From the NCBI GenBank assembly GCA_021397835.1, contig JAJFZO010000609.1:4590001-4654000 (forward strand): a DNA stretch of 64,000 bases. Direction: 5' to 3'. This document shows positions 1 to 13,200 of this stretch, one piece after another (within the stretch, counting starts at the first letter, position 1; every line of letters starts with the position of its first letter). The stretch comes from Moringa oleifera. Lineage: Eukaryota > Streptophyta > Magnoliopsida > Brassicales > Moringaceae. The notes under the pieces were generated by a model that did not search any database, was not told the origin of the DNA, and saw only the letters and a program-made list of their open reading frames with translations. A program made the position numbers and the translations under genes.

Positions 1-660
1 CTCGGACGCCAGCCTCTAATTTGACCAATCTCACTAGCTTATGCCTATTCGCATGGTAGGGAATAAACATAATTGATCTTCTTTCTATAATTGTCAGATG
101 GAAAAAGTATGCCATCATTGCAGTAGACTACTTCACCAAGTCAATGAAGGTCGAGGGATGGCCCAGATCACCCAATGAAAGACATGGGGCTTCGTTTGGA
201 AGAATGTTACTTGTAGATCTGGCATTCCAAATGCTCATAGCTAGGGATTTAACATCGGTTCTCCTCGATGACCTACTCAAAAAGTAATGGACAGGTGAAG
301 GTCACGAACAAAATTATACTCCGTGCTTTAAAGGTGAGGTTGAAAAATCTATAGGCTCTTAGGTGGATAACTTACTTGGTGTCGTATGGGTGTATAAAAT
401 CATAAGAAAAAATATTATCAAGGAGACACCATTCTAGTTGGCTTTCGACATGAAAGTGATCATAGTAGTAGTGATTGGGTCCCATCATTAAAGGTGGAGC
501 ATTTCAACCTAGAAATAAGCAATGAAGGACTTTAAATGAATTTGGACAATCTAGAAAAAATCTAGGAATAGTCTCAAGTTTGAGTAGTGGCAATCCAACG
601 AGTAATGGATGTGGTTAGCTGCACATCTGAATTTCATAGAAAGATAACTCGTCATGAAGA
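1..660 (+). mobile_element. Ty3/gypsy polyprotein remnant (integrase core to C-terminus)
   Basis: Broken reading frames on the plus strand resemble the end of a Ty3/gypsy pol gene. Near 97-160 the sequence reads YAIIAVDYFTKSM, close to the integrase core pattern YAxxAVDYFTKW. Near 380-400 it reads TYLVSYGCI, where the family has LWAYRTTPR, and near 420-540 GDTILVGF, then SLKVEHFNLEISNEGL, matching the conserved GETPFSLAFG and SLRVEHFN segments. Stops and frameshifts interrupt every stretch, so no protein can be made. The rest of the element lies to the left of the window. Family assignment is from motif order; the lineage is not resolved. Confidence 0.8.
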
Positions 661-3600
661 AACTAAAAGCTTCTAACCCTGAACAAGATGGTCTCGAACT
701 AGAGAAATCCATACAATCTGTTAAAAGGCCTTAGACTCGAGCATATCGATTGGCCACATTGGAGGGACAAAAGCTACCATGGTCATGGAATGTAAAGAGA
801 CCTTAAGCTTACCATGCATAACAAAGTCCCTTGACTTTCTTTTTTTTTTCTTTTCTTGGATTTATGTGGTCACAAACCATCTTTTAAATCTAAATTTCGT
901 TTGTACTACTTTGTAACCTAGCTTGTCATGAAAAAAATTCAAAAGCTTGGACTAAAAACACCTTACTAAGGTTAAGATAACTAGTCAAAGAGACAAGATC
1001 CATAAACAAAAAAACCTTAACAAAAAGTGGGGTAAGAAAAGACCTAACCAATGCTATGGCACCATTAAGTGAACTGGGTCCTTGAATTACAAAATAAGTC
1101 CCTAAAAGAAAGACTTGACTAAAACTGGGAGAACGTTAAGAGGGTCAGATTTTTAAACAATAAGAACTTGATAAAAGTGGGGCAAGGAAAGGCCTAACTA
1201 AGGCCGAGGAAACGTTAAGGTAACATTAAGGGAGTTTGATCCCCAAACAACAAAATCAAGCCAAAAAGTAAGGTATTGGAAGATATGATCAAGGTCGTGG
1301 CACCATTAAGGGGATTAGTTTCCGTGATTACAAGTCTTCGATAAAACGCATGACATATAAGTATTAGGCTAATATCTCTAAACCTTGTGCAATTTTTAGT
1401 TAAATTGACCCTGTCTAGTAATAGAATGATGAGGTCGAGGTCGCCAAGGAAAGTTTTTGAAAAAAAAAACAAAGAAAAGAAAACAGGAGATGAAACATAC
1501 AAGGAAAAAGAAAGAGAAAGAGAAAGAGAAAAAAAGCAATATTGGGAAGGTACACATTTTGATTAATTTTAATATGAGCGAATAAAAGCTTTAAGTGCCT
1601 AGGGATAAAAACAAGGTGAAAAAAAAAAGTGAAATAATAAAGGAAAAATACAAGTATTATCAACAAGATACTCATAAATGGGGAACCTCTCGAGAAAAGT
1701 GCCTTTTTCCTCAAAACATTAACTTCAACAATGTCTAGGGATCCCTATTTGCAGCTGAAGGAACATTGTTTATCGTTGGACACACTTCCACTCTAGATTA
1801 CATCCTTTACTAACTTGGCATCCAATTCGGGTCCAACTCAAGGAACTTCCCAAAGGTTTCCTCTTTGGTCTGTTAACATCCCAATTTGTACATGTTGCAC
1901 GAATATTCGTTGGTGTCAGCTTTTCGCTCCTTAGAATCCTTATAGTTGACAATACCATTGGATCGACCCTCAAGCTCTGCCTTCCTTATCTCATGAACAT
2001 GCTAGGCTTTAAGACATCTCAGCTCTATCTTGTAAGCACTTATCATAGTGGTGGTTTTGTTTTTCAAAGCATTGTTAGTTGCCTTTAGGGTTTTCACCTA
2101 GTCCTCTAACAAAGCAGCCTTATTGGTGGCCTTTGCTAAAAAATAATATAGCGATGATATTGACTACTGGTTATGAGTGATCTTCTGCTTAGATTTCAAA
2201 TGGTCCTCTATTGAGAGCATAGTAGTTTAGGTATCTAGATTACGAACACTAAGTTTAAAAAAAAAAAAAAAGAGATGAAAAGAAAAAAGTTTAAAATGCG
2301 ACAGTTGTGGACATGTCTCGTGGTAACAAGGGACATGTAACTCACCATTTTGCAATGCGTCCTCATTGGAATTGCTTTTGATCACCCTTAAGAATGATTT
2401 CTTGAAGGAGGACCATGGTAGTAATTGAGCTCGAAGAAGAGTCTGAGACTGGGATGTCTTAGTTTATAATGTAACCCCCTTGTAAATGCTAAGATAGGGC
2501 GAAGAAATTTAAGACTAGCAAGTCATGGAATAAACTTTGTGTTTGACATCAAGGGCATCCAATCATTAGGAGAATCATTTGAGATAGCCACTATATGCTC
2601 GGTAGCACCTATAGGGACTTTAGTAAATTAGGAAGCACCAACTTTGGCTGACCTTTGGCACTTTAATGAGGCCTAAAAAGTTTGGATTATCTTACACTTA
2701 AGACCAAATAGGGCATCCCATATGGTTATAGCATTAGAAGATTAGGTCCCCGATGTCCCATATCTTTTTGAGAGTTAGGGATGATACTAGTTACAAAACA
2801 AAAGGAAGAAGATCAATCAGCGACACAAATAAATCACTAAGAAAAGGGAGAAGATGACAATGCCCTCAAAGTCCTCGGTAGTAACAACAATACGAGATCC
2901 TACAAGATTTAAAGACAACATGTTCCTCCTACGATTCCTTGGCTATGGGATAATAACTAGGATGCATCCATTGCCTTCTACCCATTAAATCAAAAATAAG
3001 GGAGTTAAAGGAGCACTTTGTAGACCTTTAGGAACTAGACGGACATAATGAATGACATTGTAAACAAATTTTTCATTTACATATTTTTTCAGGTCTATGA
3101 GTTTTCAGTTCAGGGAGGTTAGGGTGGTGATGAAGGTTCTCACTAAAGAGATAGGGAACATATACATCCCAAGGGAAGAAATTTTTTAAGGGATAAAAGT
3201 GACATCTAAGCCTTACAAGGACACGTAAAATAATTTATTTTTTCAGTCCCAAACTATCAGTGGTTTGATGAATAAAGTAGTCTCGAATGGAAGCAAAAGT
3301 AATATCATCCTACCTTGCTCGAGTGTTTTCGTAGTATGTAGAAGTTTAAGAAGATAGAAAGTAAAAAACAAGAGGCACGAAGGGAAATAAGGACTAGCGT
3401 GAAGCTAGTCAACAACCTCCCGGAATTAGGGACCAGTTACATTGGAGAAATCCCATATGCTTGGCACACACTAGATGAAGAGGTGTGTACAGAATCTACG
3501 CTCATAAAAGAGCATATCTTGATAGAGGCATAGCATTTCATTATAAGAAATCATTGAAACTACAAACCTAATCCCTATGGCTTCACTTAGATTCATGGGC

Positions 3601-4249
3601 AAAGAAAGAAAGGAGCATAGGATAAAGCTATATTTGCCAAGTTAGAAAAGGTAAGGCAATAAGCATATAACTCACTAAGAACGAGATGCAGGGTAGCTAG
3701 GTAAGTAAAAGAGATAGATGGGAAATAAAGGAGAAAGTGGTGTGGTGAAAAGGAAAGTCTTTTGATAATTCGACGATAAATGACCAAGATTTGTCTACAT
3801 GAAGGAACATAAAATCAATAGTAGTGACTGCATGACACGTGGTAGGATCTGAAGCCATAGTATTAGAGCATAAGAGCATGAAAAAGATGACTGTGATCCT
3901 TTATGCATAGCTTTTTCCTAGCTTCTTAAAGAAGCCAAAATGCATCGTCCTCGGATGGAGTCAACGAAACGAGCGGAAAAGGGGGGGGGGGGGGACTAAG
4001 TTGTGACATCTTCGAGACTTTAATGGGTAATGAGCACACTAACACCTAAGCTAGGAACATCATCCTTGGACTCGCGGTTATTAGGCAATAGTAAATGTGT
4101 CTAGTTGTGTTGAAGAAGTAAGGAATCGATATCTAATAAGGACTCAAAGCAACAAACATCCTCGAAGTCCTCGAAAAGGAGAGGAGATGTTAGGGGATGG
4201 TCCAATAATGTTAATGCTAAGAGGCCTTAACAGTATTAAAGATCAATAT
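661..4249. mobile_element. Retroelement-derived debris, no intact gene
   Basis: This stretch follows the integrase remnant and is probably the 3' untranslated and LTR part of the gypsy element plus other debris. Between about 1015 and 1330 a loose repeat recurs: blocks with 'aaaagtgggg', 'cctaac' and 'caccattaag', spaced 70-130 bases apart. On the minus strand, 1975-2225 gives a mostly open, Lys/Glu-rich, coiled-coil-like frame (TLKATNNALKNKTTTM) of the kind found in transposon-derived plant ORFs. LTR borders and target duplications could not be placed. Confidence 0.45.
3981..3994. repeat. Poly(G) tract, 14 G
   Basis: An uninterrupted run of 14 G in otherwise AT-rich repeat debris. It could form a G-quadruplex-like structure and its length may be unreliable in an assembly. 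Confidence 0.9.
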
Positions 4250-4257
4250 CCTAAGAC

Positions 4258-4719
4258 TAGACCTAACCACAGTTCGGGTTCGGTTCGATTTTAGTTTCGA
4301 ACCTTCATTTCAAGGTTCATGGTTAGAATGAACCGAAATCTAAACTGTTAAGCTGTAGTTTCGGTTAAGGTTCAGTTCCAAAGCGATTTGGGTTTCGGTT
4401 CATATACGTTCAGATTTTGGTTCGGTTTCGATTTATATTTTAATTGTAAATATAGTATTTTTATTTTAACTATTAATTTTTAATAAAATTAAAAATAATA
4501 TTAAAAATTAATTTGATTAGAAATCGAACCAAAACTGTCGGTTTTGAACTGTCAGTTTTGGTTCCGGTTCAAAATTTACTTGAATTATAACCGAACCATT
4601 TTCAAAATGGTTTTGGGCATGGTTCAAAACCAAAACCGTTTATATCAGTTTTGATTTGATTTAAAAATTAGAGGTTGCGGTTTGGTTCATCGGTTTGAAT
4701 CGAACCATGTTCAAGTCTA
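4258..4719. mobile_element. hAT-type MITE (462 bp), rich in ggttcggtt motifs
   Basis: The left end begins TAGACCTAACCACAGTTCGG. The right end, reverse complemented, begins TAGACTTGAACATGGTTCGA, an imperfect terminal inverted repeat of about 20 bases. The flanks are cctaagac (4250-4257) and cttaagac (4720-4727), an 8-bp target-site duplication matching at 7 of 8 positions, the size used by hAT transposases. The interior is full of aaccgaacc / ggttcggtt words on both strands and has no coding potential. It inserted into the gypsy debris, so it is younger than that. Superfamily assignment rests on TIR style and duplication length. Confidence 0.7.
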
Positions 4720-5037
4720 CTTAAGACCACTATGTTAGTAAAGGCCACTGTACGAGGGAAAAAAAATTGCGCTGCTACTTCCAAAAAATCAAAGGAAACA
4801 AGATAGGCATGCAGCTTGGAAAAGACTCGGTGCGAGCTAGAGTTATATAAGAAAAGGAAATTTAAAAAAAAAGATAAAAAAAATAAAAAGAACGCTCAGT
4901 TACATCCTCACAAAAAAAAAAAAAAAAAACAACAATTGTATAGATTAACTTAGGGATTAATAATTTCTTAACATGAATGCCATTCGATTATATAAAAACT
5001 CGATAATTTTACAAATCTAAGATAATTGTTATTTTAA

Positions 5038-6040
5038 GGGTTAATTACATTAGAGGAACTTACATTTTAGATGCATAAATCAAATTAAGACTTACACAAA
5101 AAAATTGCATCAAATTAGGACTCACATAACGTGCAGTTTACAATGTGAGACCTCCGTCAATAAAATCCGTTAGAATTAACTGTATGGCTTAGTCATGTCA
5201 TACGCATACGCTTGCTAAGTGTGAAATTACATTAAAGACCCTTTCATCACTGTAAAATGAAGCAGAATTGCTCATGAACGAATCCATGAAATTTTTCTCT
5301 TCATCCATCAAATTCAAGCATCGATTGTTGCTAAAATTCAAGATTCAAGTACGCATCCTTTAGCTTTTTCACTTTGTTATTTCTTTATGCATCAATTGAA
5401 TGAAATAATTACAAATTCCTATCAATTAAACGATAAGAAAGGGAAATTTTTGTTTTTTAGGGTTTTGAAATTAGGAAATTTTTGTTTTCGAAATCAAAAA
5501 ATTTTAGTTTTTGAAATCCATCATTTGAATCCGATGCATATGATATTCATCAATTGGGTAACTAGGTTTTCGAAATCTACCATAATATATGAAAAATAAC
5601 AAAAATTATTTAAATCAAATTAATATCTAAAAATCTAAAATTGCTTTAGCACTCATCTCTAATCTCGATCTGTAAATTCGTTGAAGGTGACAGACGCTTA
5701 TGGATGCAAAAAATGCTTTGATGCTTGGTGTGAATCTTCAATTGTTTGAAGAGAAATACAAAAAAATTGAGAAGAAATTATCGGGGAGATGGTAAGCGTG
5801 CATGAAGTTTATGGGGTGTGAGTGACTAAGGGCAATAAGTAGCTTGCAAAAATAAAACACACGTGGCTATGTTTAAACACAAATTGAGCGAGTTATGGAG
5901 TTAATTCTAATGGGATTTGTTAGTAGAGGTCTCGCATTGCAAATTGCACGTTATGTAAGTCCCAATTTGATGCAATTTTTTATGTAGGTCTCAATTTAAT
6001 ACTGTAGCTAAAATATAGATCTCTCTAGTGTAATTAACTC
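5038..6040. mobile_element. Mutator-like non-autonomous element with 155-bp inverted termini
   Basis: The left arm (5038-5192) and the reverse complement of the right arm (5886-6040) align along their whole length. Both start gg/ag-gttaattacact/tagag, share 'attgcatcaaatt', 'cataacgtgca' and 'gagacctc', and end 'ttagaattaact'. The flanks are ttattttaa (5029-5037) and ttatttaaa (6041-6049), a 9-bp duplication with one mismatch. Long termini and a 9-bp duplication are hallmarks of Mutator-like elements. The 690-bp interior has only a 70-codon frame (5387-5599) with no recognisable transposase, so the element depended on another for movement. The interior could hold a captured host fragment, but I recognise none. 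Confidence 0.75.
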
Positions 6041-6049
6041 TTATTTAAA

Positions 6050-7078
6050 TATTAAATTAATTTAAAAAATAATAAAATTTAAAAATATGAATAAAGTTTA
6101 AAATGACATTCATCCAACTAAATAATTTTAAAAAAATAAATATGAAAGAAAACTTTATGTTAGTTTTACTTTTCAATCAAAATTTTGTGATATTTTTTAT
6201 TTATTTTATAAATAAAACATTGACTTAGTTCAAATAGATTCTTATCTTATTTTTTTTAAAGGATAATTAAAAAAATAAAAACATTAGTTCAAGTTATATT
6301 ATAAAAAGTTTTTAATTTTTTTGAGTATTAAAAATATATTTTTGAAAATTTTCAATAGTATAAAAGTGAAAATAATATTTTCAATATTTAAAGCTTTTTT
6401 AATTTTTTTGTGATAATAGTTTCAATATTTTTTTATATTTAAAAATTTTAACTCAAACTTTATTATAAGAGATCTCTAATTAAATATTTTTAATTTTTGA
6501 ATTTATTTATCAATGTTTAATTTGATTCAAATTGGTAAATCGAAGTTTAATTAATAATTTCTTAAACATCAAAATTTATTTGATAATATATGAAAAATAT
6601 CAACAATATATTATATAACATCTGCCCAACATTGTTATATTTAAGCTATAATGTGAATTTATTTGTTTTATATTCTATCATATATGAAAGGAAATTTGAA
6701 ATATATAAGTTTATTAATAGTATTAAAATGTAATAATTTATGAAAACAATATAAGTTTTAAAAAATTAAAATCAATGAATCGTAAAGTTAACAAATTTCC
6801 ACGTTGCTTCCCCATCAGAAGGGTATAAAATTTGTAAATGTTCTGGTTTAGCTTGTTGAAGCAGGAGAATGCCATCCCACCATTTATAAGACAGTGCTAG
6901 CATATGGTAGTATGTTGTTTTCATTTTTGGGAGGAGTTCGAAGCACAAGCCCTATGGACACTACTGTTAACGCGCCAAAAGAGCACAGCAGCATGCCTGA
7001 CTCCACAACTCGGCAAATCAAGCACTAAACACTATTTGCTGTCTCAATCTACAGGACGCCTCGTGATTACGTTCATCG
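6050..7078. other. AT-rich intergenic region and distal promoter of the TOM1-like gene
   Basis: Up to about 6800 the DNA is very AT-rich and shows no gene or clear element. From about 6810 base composition becomes more balanced as the promoter of the following gene is approached. No confident cis-elements are called here. Confidence 0.6.
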
Positions 7079-7081
7079 TAC

Positions 7082-7091
7082 TATATAAATA
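7082..7091 (+). promoter_or_regulatory. TATA box of the TOM1-like gene
   Basis: The sequence tatataaata stands 168 bases before the start codon. It is followed by pyrimidine-rich stretches (about 7108-7135 and 7158-7205) typical of plant core promoters and leaders. Transcription would be expected to start near 7115-7125. The 5' UTR would be about 140 bases, and no upstream intron is needed. Confidence 0.65.
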
Positions 7092-7258
7092 CAAACCAAA
7101 CAAAGTATCGCAGCCTCCCTCTCTTTCTTTTTCGCTCAATAACAGATTCGTCCAGATATCTCTCTCTGCCTCTCCCCTGAATATCCCCCTTTCCTTGTGT
7201 TTGCTTTCTTTTCTTAAGTTTTCATCCTAGGTCGTGCCTTTACGAGCTTTAGAGAACC

Positions 7259-10200
7259 ATGGAAAGGATTCTTCAATCTAGGCTTTCTAATTGCTATCCT
7301 CTTAACTTGCTTGCTACCAATATAGCTCTTGCTTGCGTTGTTGGTGCTCTTGCTATCATTGCATTCTCTCAGGTCTTTTCTACTTGCCCTCTTACTTTCC
7401 TTCTTCTTTTCTTATTTTATTTTACTTGAGATTTTGAGGTGGGTAATGGGTTCTTCTTGTTGGCGGTTCTGGTCCGTTGTACATGTAATCGGATTGCGCT
7501 TCTAAAATGATGCAAATTTGAAAATGATATTGTCTTTTTGAGTGGATTATGTGAATGTTTGTCACGTGGGAATATGAGGGGAGATCAACATTTGTGTATG
7601 AATGGGCATTTATGACATCTTTCATTCACTGAGATGAGGCTTGAGATATTACCAGATTTCATGAATTTTACTCGCCTACAGAGACAATTTTATTTCTTAT
7701 GAGGACCCCAAATTCTAAAGCTTCCTATTTAGCCCTTTGTCGCAGTTAAAGGATGCACTATGCTCTATTTGGTTCATGAAACAAATGTACAGTAGGAAAC
7801 GAAAAACTAACTTCCTTTCTCAAAGCTTTTATTCATTTTCTTTTTTCCTTTGAAGGTTTAAGTTTTTCAGGTAATTCAATGAGTGTTGCGAGTAAACAAT
7901 AATTATTCCTCTGCTTGGCTATAAGAGATGGTTAATGATCTAGTTTTATAAGTGTTCTAGAATTGTTCCATAATTTTGTCCTGATCAAATGTGTAGCCAC
8001 AGGGGCTACTATGTGTTACTATTTTAAAAGTGATATTATTTGTGTGTCTTGAGTAAGAAAATAATAAGAACAAAGGCATACTAATACCTTGAATGTCATT
8101 CCTTATTTTGCACTCTTGTTACACATACTTGAAGCAGTTGGATGGTTGAATTCTAAGATGTGAGTGCTCTTCACATCCAGTTTGATACAAATGGTCTTGG
8201 GTTATTTGCATATGAATTTCATGACTGCTTAGATATGCTTTAACGCCAACTACTTTGATTTTTTGTATATGATATATTTGTTTGATTAAGAGAACGACGT
8301 ATGAAGGTTTATAATCTGTATAGGCCTCTAGTTGTTATCTAGTTTTCTGGTAGAACTGTCTTTCTCAAGTTGAAACAAACCTTTGATGAGTCCTTTCCTG
8401 TAGATTGAGGGATCCATAATTAAAAGTTTAAATTCAACTTACCAAATTATTTATGAACATTTATTTTGGAAAAGCTGCCTATAAGTATTTATTGTCTAAC
8501 ACTTATAACTAATAACAGTGAGGTGTGTAAATCTACAGTTTGAGCTTGCTGGATCAAATACTCCTCTTCCTGTTTTTTTTTTTTTTTTTTTCACTCATCT
8601 CTTTTGAATGGTACATCTGTAGTCTAGTACTTTATGGGCAACTTCTTTATCAACCATATGAGAAATCAGAAGCTACTATTCATTTTATTCAGATATTTGT
8701 TTTTTTTTTTTTTGATGAGATGGTCTCTTTTTAAAAGTATACAGATTTATCACTCTTTGTCTTTGATGATGGACATATGTATTTAGTATCAGCTGTGTTA
8801 TTATTATGATACTTAGATTTTGGTTCTAACATAAAGGTTAGTGATTGAATAAAAGAAGATTATAGTTGTTCGTCTTATCCTTTTTAATTATGACATATTC
8901 TAGCCACTCTGTTTTCGGCTTACTAGGATTCACATGCGGAATCAACAAGTTGGATGGACGCATCAAAAAGTAAGTGATTTGCACTCCTTTTAAATAATTT
9001 TATAAATAAAAAATGGAAAATACGATGATATAATGTTAAAAATAATATTCTTATCACTTGAAAGCAGAATGGTTTACTTTTGGGTTACATGGGAGGAAGC
9101 TTTTGAGCACTTGAGTGCAAAGATGTGATGTATAAAAAGTGGTTTTAATGTCATACTACTTCCATTTGCAGTTTCAAATGACATGTTGTGTTAGCACTAT
9201 TGATTTTTCTTTTAATTATTGTTATATTATTTTCTATATATATATATGTGTATATTTCAATGTTACCTCCATATTTCATTCTGCACTTCCCCTTTTTTGG
9301 TTATTAGAATATATTGTCAACTGCCATGGAGTGGATACTTGGATCAGCTTGAACCTAAGTACCTCTCCTTTGAGGTCATTATTTGAGTACATGCATGTCT
9401 TGATAGATTTTCTCCTTCCACTTCCATTCTGAGAATATGAATGTTTTACATAACAGTAGTTTCCTGTTCTCTTTTCTTTCTAAAGGTTCATCTTCATTTT
9501 CCTATGAGTGTGGGCCGAGGAGAAACCTTTGCACTTCGAATCAATTTTTTAATTATATAATAGAAGTTGCTATTGTTTTGCTCCTTGTGAAGTTTGCCTT
9601 TTTTAATTATCTTGCTGTTTACTTTTTAACACTTTTTGGGAGTTAAAGAGAAAAAGTATAGCCTATGGAGAGGAAAGGAAAGAGAGGGGATGAAGGAGTT
9701 ACTACACCTTTTGCTTGGATGTTTAAGAAAGAGGAAGGAAGAGTCAAAGAAAGGAAAGTTTTTTTTTTTTTTTTAAATGGTTTTTGTTGATGATGTAGGT
9801 CAAGGTATAATAGGTCGCGTGGTTACAAATTATAAAAAGAAGAATCCTCTTCTTCCATTTTCCTCCAACTTGGGTGAATTACTAAAATACAATTTTTGAG
9901 AGAAATTGCAAAGGTGTAGCATGTCCATCCATTGGGGTGGGGGCGGGGGGAAGAGAAGTTCCGCTCCATTGCCTTTCCCTCAAATCCAACAACCTGTAGA
10001 TTTCATTTGTTAGAACTTCAGGACTTGCTTTTTGTGAGGTGGGATTTTTGAAATATTTCAATGATTTTTGTTTTTCCTTTTTATTTATATTTGTTAGACC
10101 ATCCCCTTGGTGCTTTTGTAAATAAAGTTATCTTTTCTTATTAAAATAAGTTTCACGCCATTTTGCCTTATGTGGGTGAAATTTTATCATCATATGTTGT

Positions 10201-13200
10201 TTCGTTTTGTGAATTTTCCAGTGCTGTTACTGGGTTAAATGAAATTGAGGAATCGAGCCAAAGTTCCTTCTTCATAATTTTGATTTTATGCATGGAACTT
10301 TGGGTCAGTTTGTCTCCACAGGTGTTATAGAGTTTTATGCAATTCTGATATTTATTGTCTTCGTAGAAACTTTTACATGTTGTTGGAACATTTTGGGATG
10401 AATTAACACTGTTAATAAGAATTCCTTTCGAAGTGAATCAGTTAATTAAATTCTGGAAAGGTTTGTTTTTAGTGGAATCATATTGTAATTGCTCTAAATT
10501 AGTTGCGTGCTTCATTATTTTATTTATCCCCTATGTTCCTTTGCTATGATCATGCTCTCTCTTTGCCACATCTATCTTAAAGGTTTTCTTTTCCTATGTT
10601 ACTATCGAAAGATAAAGCTTTTCTTTTTTCTCAGTATTGTTCGTTATTCTATGATCCAAATTAATGCAGTCGTCTTTACTCTTTTGGGGTAAAAATTTGT
10701 TGTCATACATTTGATGCTGTAGGTTCTATGCTAGTTCTACATGAAAAGGATTTATAGGTATATTCTGATTTATTATCATATCAGTTTTGTTAGTAATACT
10801 TTGATGTATGTGTTCAAAAATGCTATCTGATAAAAACTGCAGGTACTTCATCTCAAGATTGGCTCTTCAAACATAGGTAAGTCTGTGATTTAGTGGTTCA
10901 TCTTATGTCAATATTCCTTATTTTGTATCTGACATGGACACATTGTGGCTGAATTATGATTAAATGGATGGACCCTTGCACTTTGCACCTATATGATCTG
11001 AGGTATGGTCTAATGGCAGAATGTAGGGTTTTCAGAAGGAAACCTAGTGCGAGATCTATCCAAGGACTTGTTTGAAGGGATGAGTTAGAGGACGAAGTGA
11101 AGGAATGTACAGCAGTATCTTCAAAATCCCCCGGCAGCTCTTGTAGAACATTTGGATAAGTAGGCATGGCATGCCAGATATAGAACCCTATAAAAACCCA
11201 ACAAAGGGGCCATTTGATTGAACCAACCAACCCATACTATACATAACAATGAAAACAACTATGAGGTTTTTGCCATAAAATTGTTCTTGCTGCTATGTGT
11301 GCCTCACTTCTTTTTCAAATAAACCTTCTCATGTGATGTTAGCTTGACACATAACCTCTTCTTTTTCTAGTCTATACTCTCTCCCTGGATAATTTACTCA
11401 ACATTGTGGACAAAGCAGTATTATAAATGGTGTAATAATGCAAAAATATTAGGAAAGTGAGATCATCTTATATACGCATTACATAGATTAGCTGGATCTT
11501 GGAATTACTTAAAATTTTACAATATAATTTGGTGCTAGTAATTGCTTTATTATGTTGATTTTATTGCCAGAAGGCTGTTGAACTAACACAATTTGCTTTA
11601 GTTCTTTGTCTTCAGTTATGTGTAGATGAGGCCTTTTGGTTTGCTAGGTAGCTAATTGTCAACTTGCATTGTTCCAACTTTCAAAGCAAAACCTGCTTCA
11701 CAGAGACAAGTTCTAAGGAAATTGAAACCTTCTGACTAAAAAATGGTTAGTTTTTCTTGCCATGTCTGGATCTGACTGTCCAGTTAGGTCGTGAAGCAAG
11801 TGTATTAATACTCACCAAGTAATGATTAATACTGTGAATTAATATTACCGAAATATAGGTATTCATTTTAACTACATGCGTTTCCCTCTCTCTTTGTTAC
11901 CAAGGTCAAGATGCAAGTATATGAATAAATAAGCACTCAATCTATTAATAGAACTTGATTGTACCAAACTATAAGTACTTTTCACCTACATATTCCTGAA
12001 TCCCCTTGCCCTTTGAAGACCAAAAGTTAAAAGTAAAAAAGACTGACTTAAAGTTGTTTTACCACAATGAAAATGGAACTAATTCTGAATCTGAATTTAC
12101 TAATCTCATGCAATATGAGTACATAAAAACTCATAATTTGGCATTATCATTTGACGTCATGAAAGCACAGATGTTCCTTTTATCCTAGATCCATTCCCTT
12201 TCCTGCCCTTTGTCTTCTTCTTTTACCCCTATTCTGGCCTTTATTCTATTGAGTTTACTTCAGATCCATGATTTCAATTTCAGAGCCCCTTCTCGAGGAT
12301 TATTAGTTGCATCCAAACCAGTCTTTGACTGTAGGCTGGCACTAATCCATTGCTGTCATGTGGATTGGGAAAGAACTAGAGGCATCTGAAGGGAGTTAGA
12401 GATTATTCTGCATCAGATAATTGAGATTTGCTTTCTTTGTTTGCAGGTTATTTCATTTATTTCATATCTACACTTGTAGCTACTTGTAAAAGGTGGCCTT
12501 GCTGGTCTCATGCATGTGGCTTTATACTCACGGGTATGTTTTACTTGATTCATGATAATTTGATTTTTATTTCTAAAAGCTCGTCATTGTGGTTACAGTT
12601 GTTTTAAACCATGATTATATTGCTGCAGCCTGCCCCAAAATTCTGTTTCTTGCAGCTTTTCTTCTGGTCCTCTCTTTCTGGTAGGTAGTCTACTATTTTT
12701 TTTTTTGTCACAAGAGTTGTCAATTTTGATTATGCAAACTTTTTTGTAGATACTTTTACATTATGCTCTTGATATTGACATTCTTTTGTTCTTACGAAGT
12801 TAAAGAGCATGGATTTTTCTCCAGTAAACAGCTTACTTTGTATATCAATGATGACTATGTTAGTTGGAAATTATGCAACTGTCTGTGCCTTGCCCTGCCC
12901 AGACTGCGACATTATAGTTGATTGACATGCTTCATTTTCTTGTTTGCTAGTGGAAGATTACATTAGAACATCATACCTACCTAACTATAATTATGCTGCT
13001 TTTCTTGTGTCAGTAATATATCTAGCAAAATGCTGACATCTCCTCTAGATAGTACGAAAATTGTGCCAATATAAGACAGTTAGGTATTGAAACATCTGTG
13101 AATAAAATACAATTAGTTCATATAAAAATTAGATTTTCTTAAATAAATTATTTTTGCTTAGGTAATGACAATTTTCTGGTGTAATAAGATCTACAAGTAG

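Noticed and set aside
4097..4294. 65-codon plus-strand ORF
   Set aside because: It crosses from gypsy debris into the hAT MITE end, so it cannot be one gene.
8940..8969. A frameshift between exons 1 and 2 of the TOM1-like gene
   Set aside because: It appears only if exon 2 is started at the tactag acceptor (8924-8929). Starting at 8904 keeps the frame and yields the family's GWTxQK motif.
10898..11230. Minus-strand frame of 110 codons inside intron 3 of the TOM1-like gene
   Set aside because: No domain, no splice or conservation hint, and the codon composition resembles the surrounding intron.
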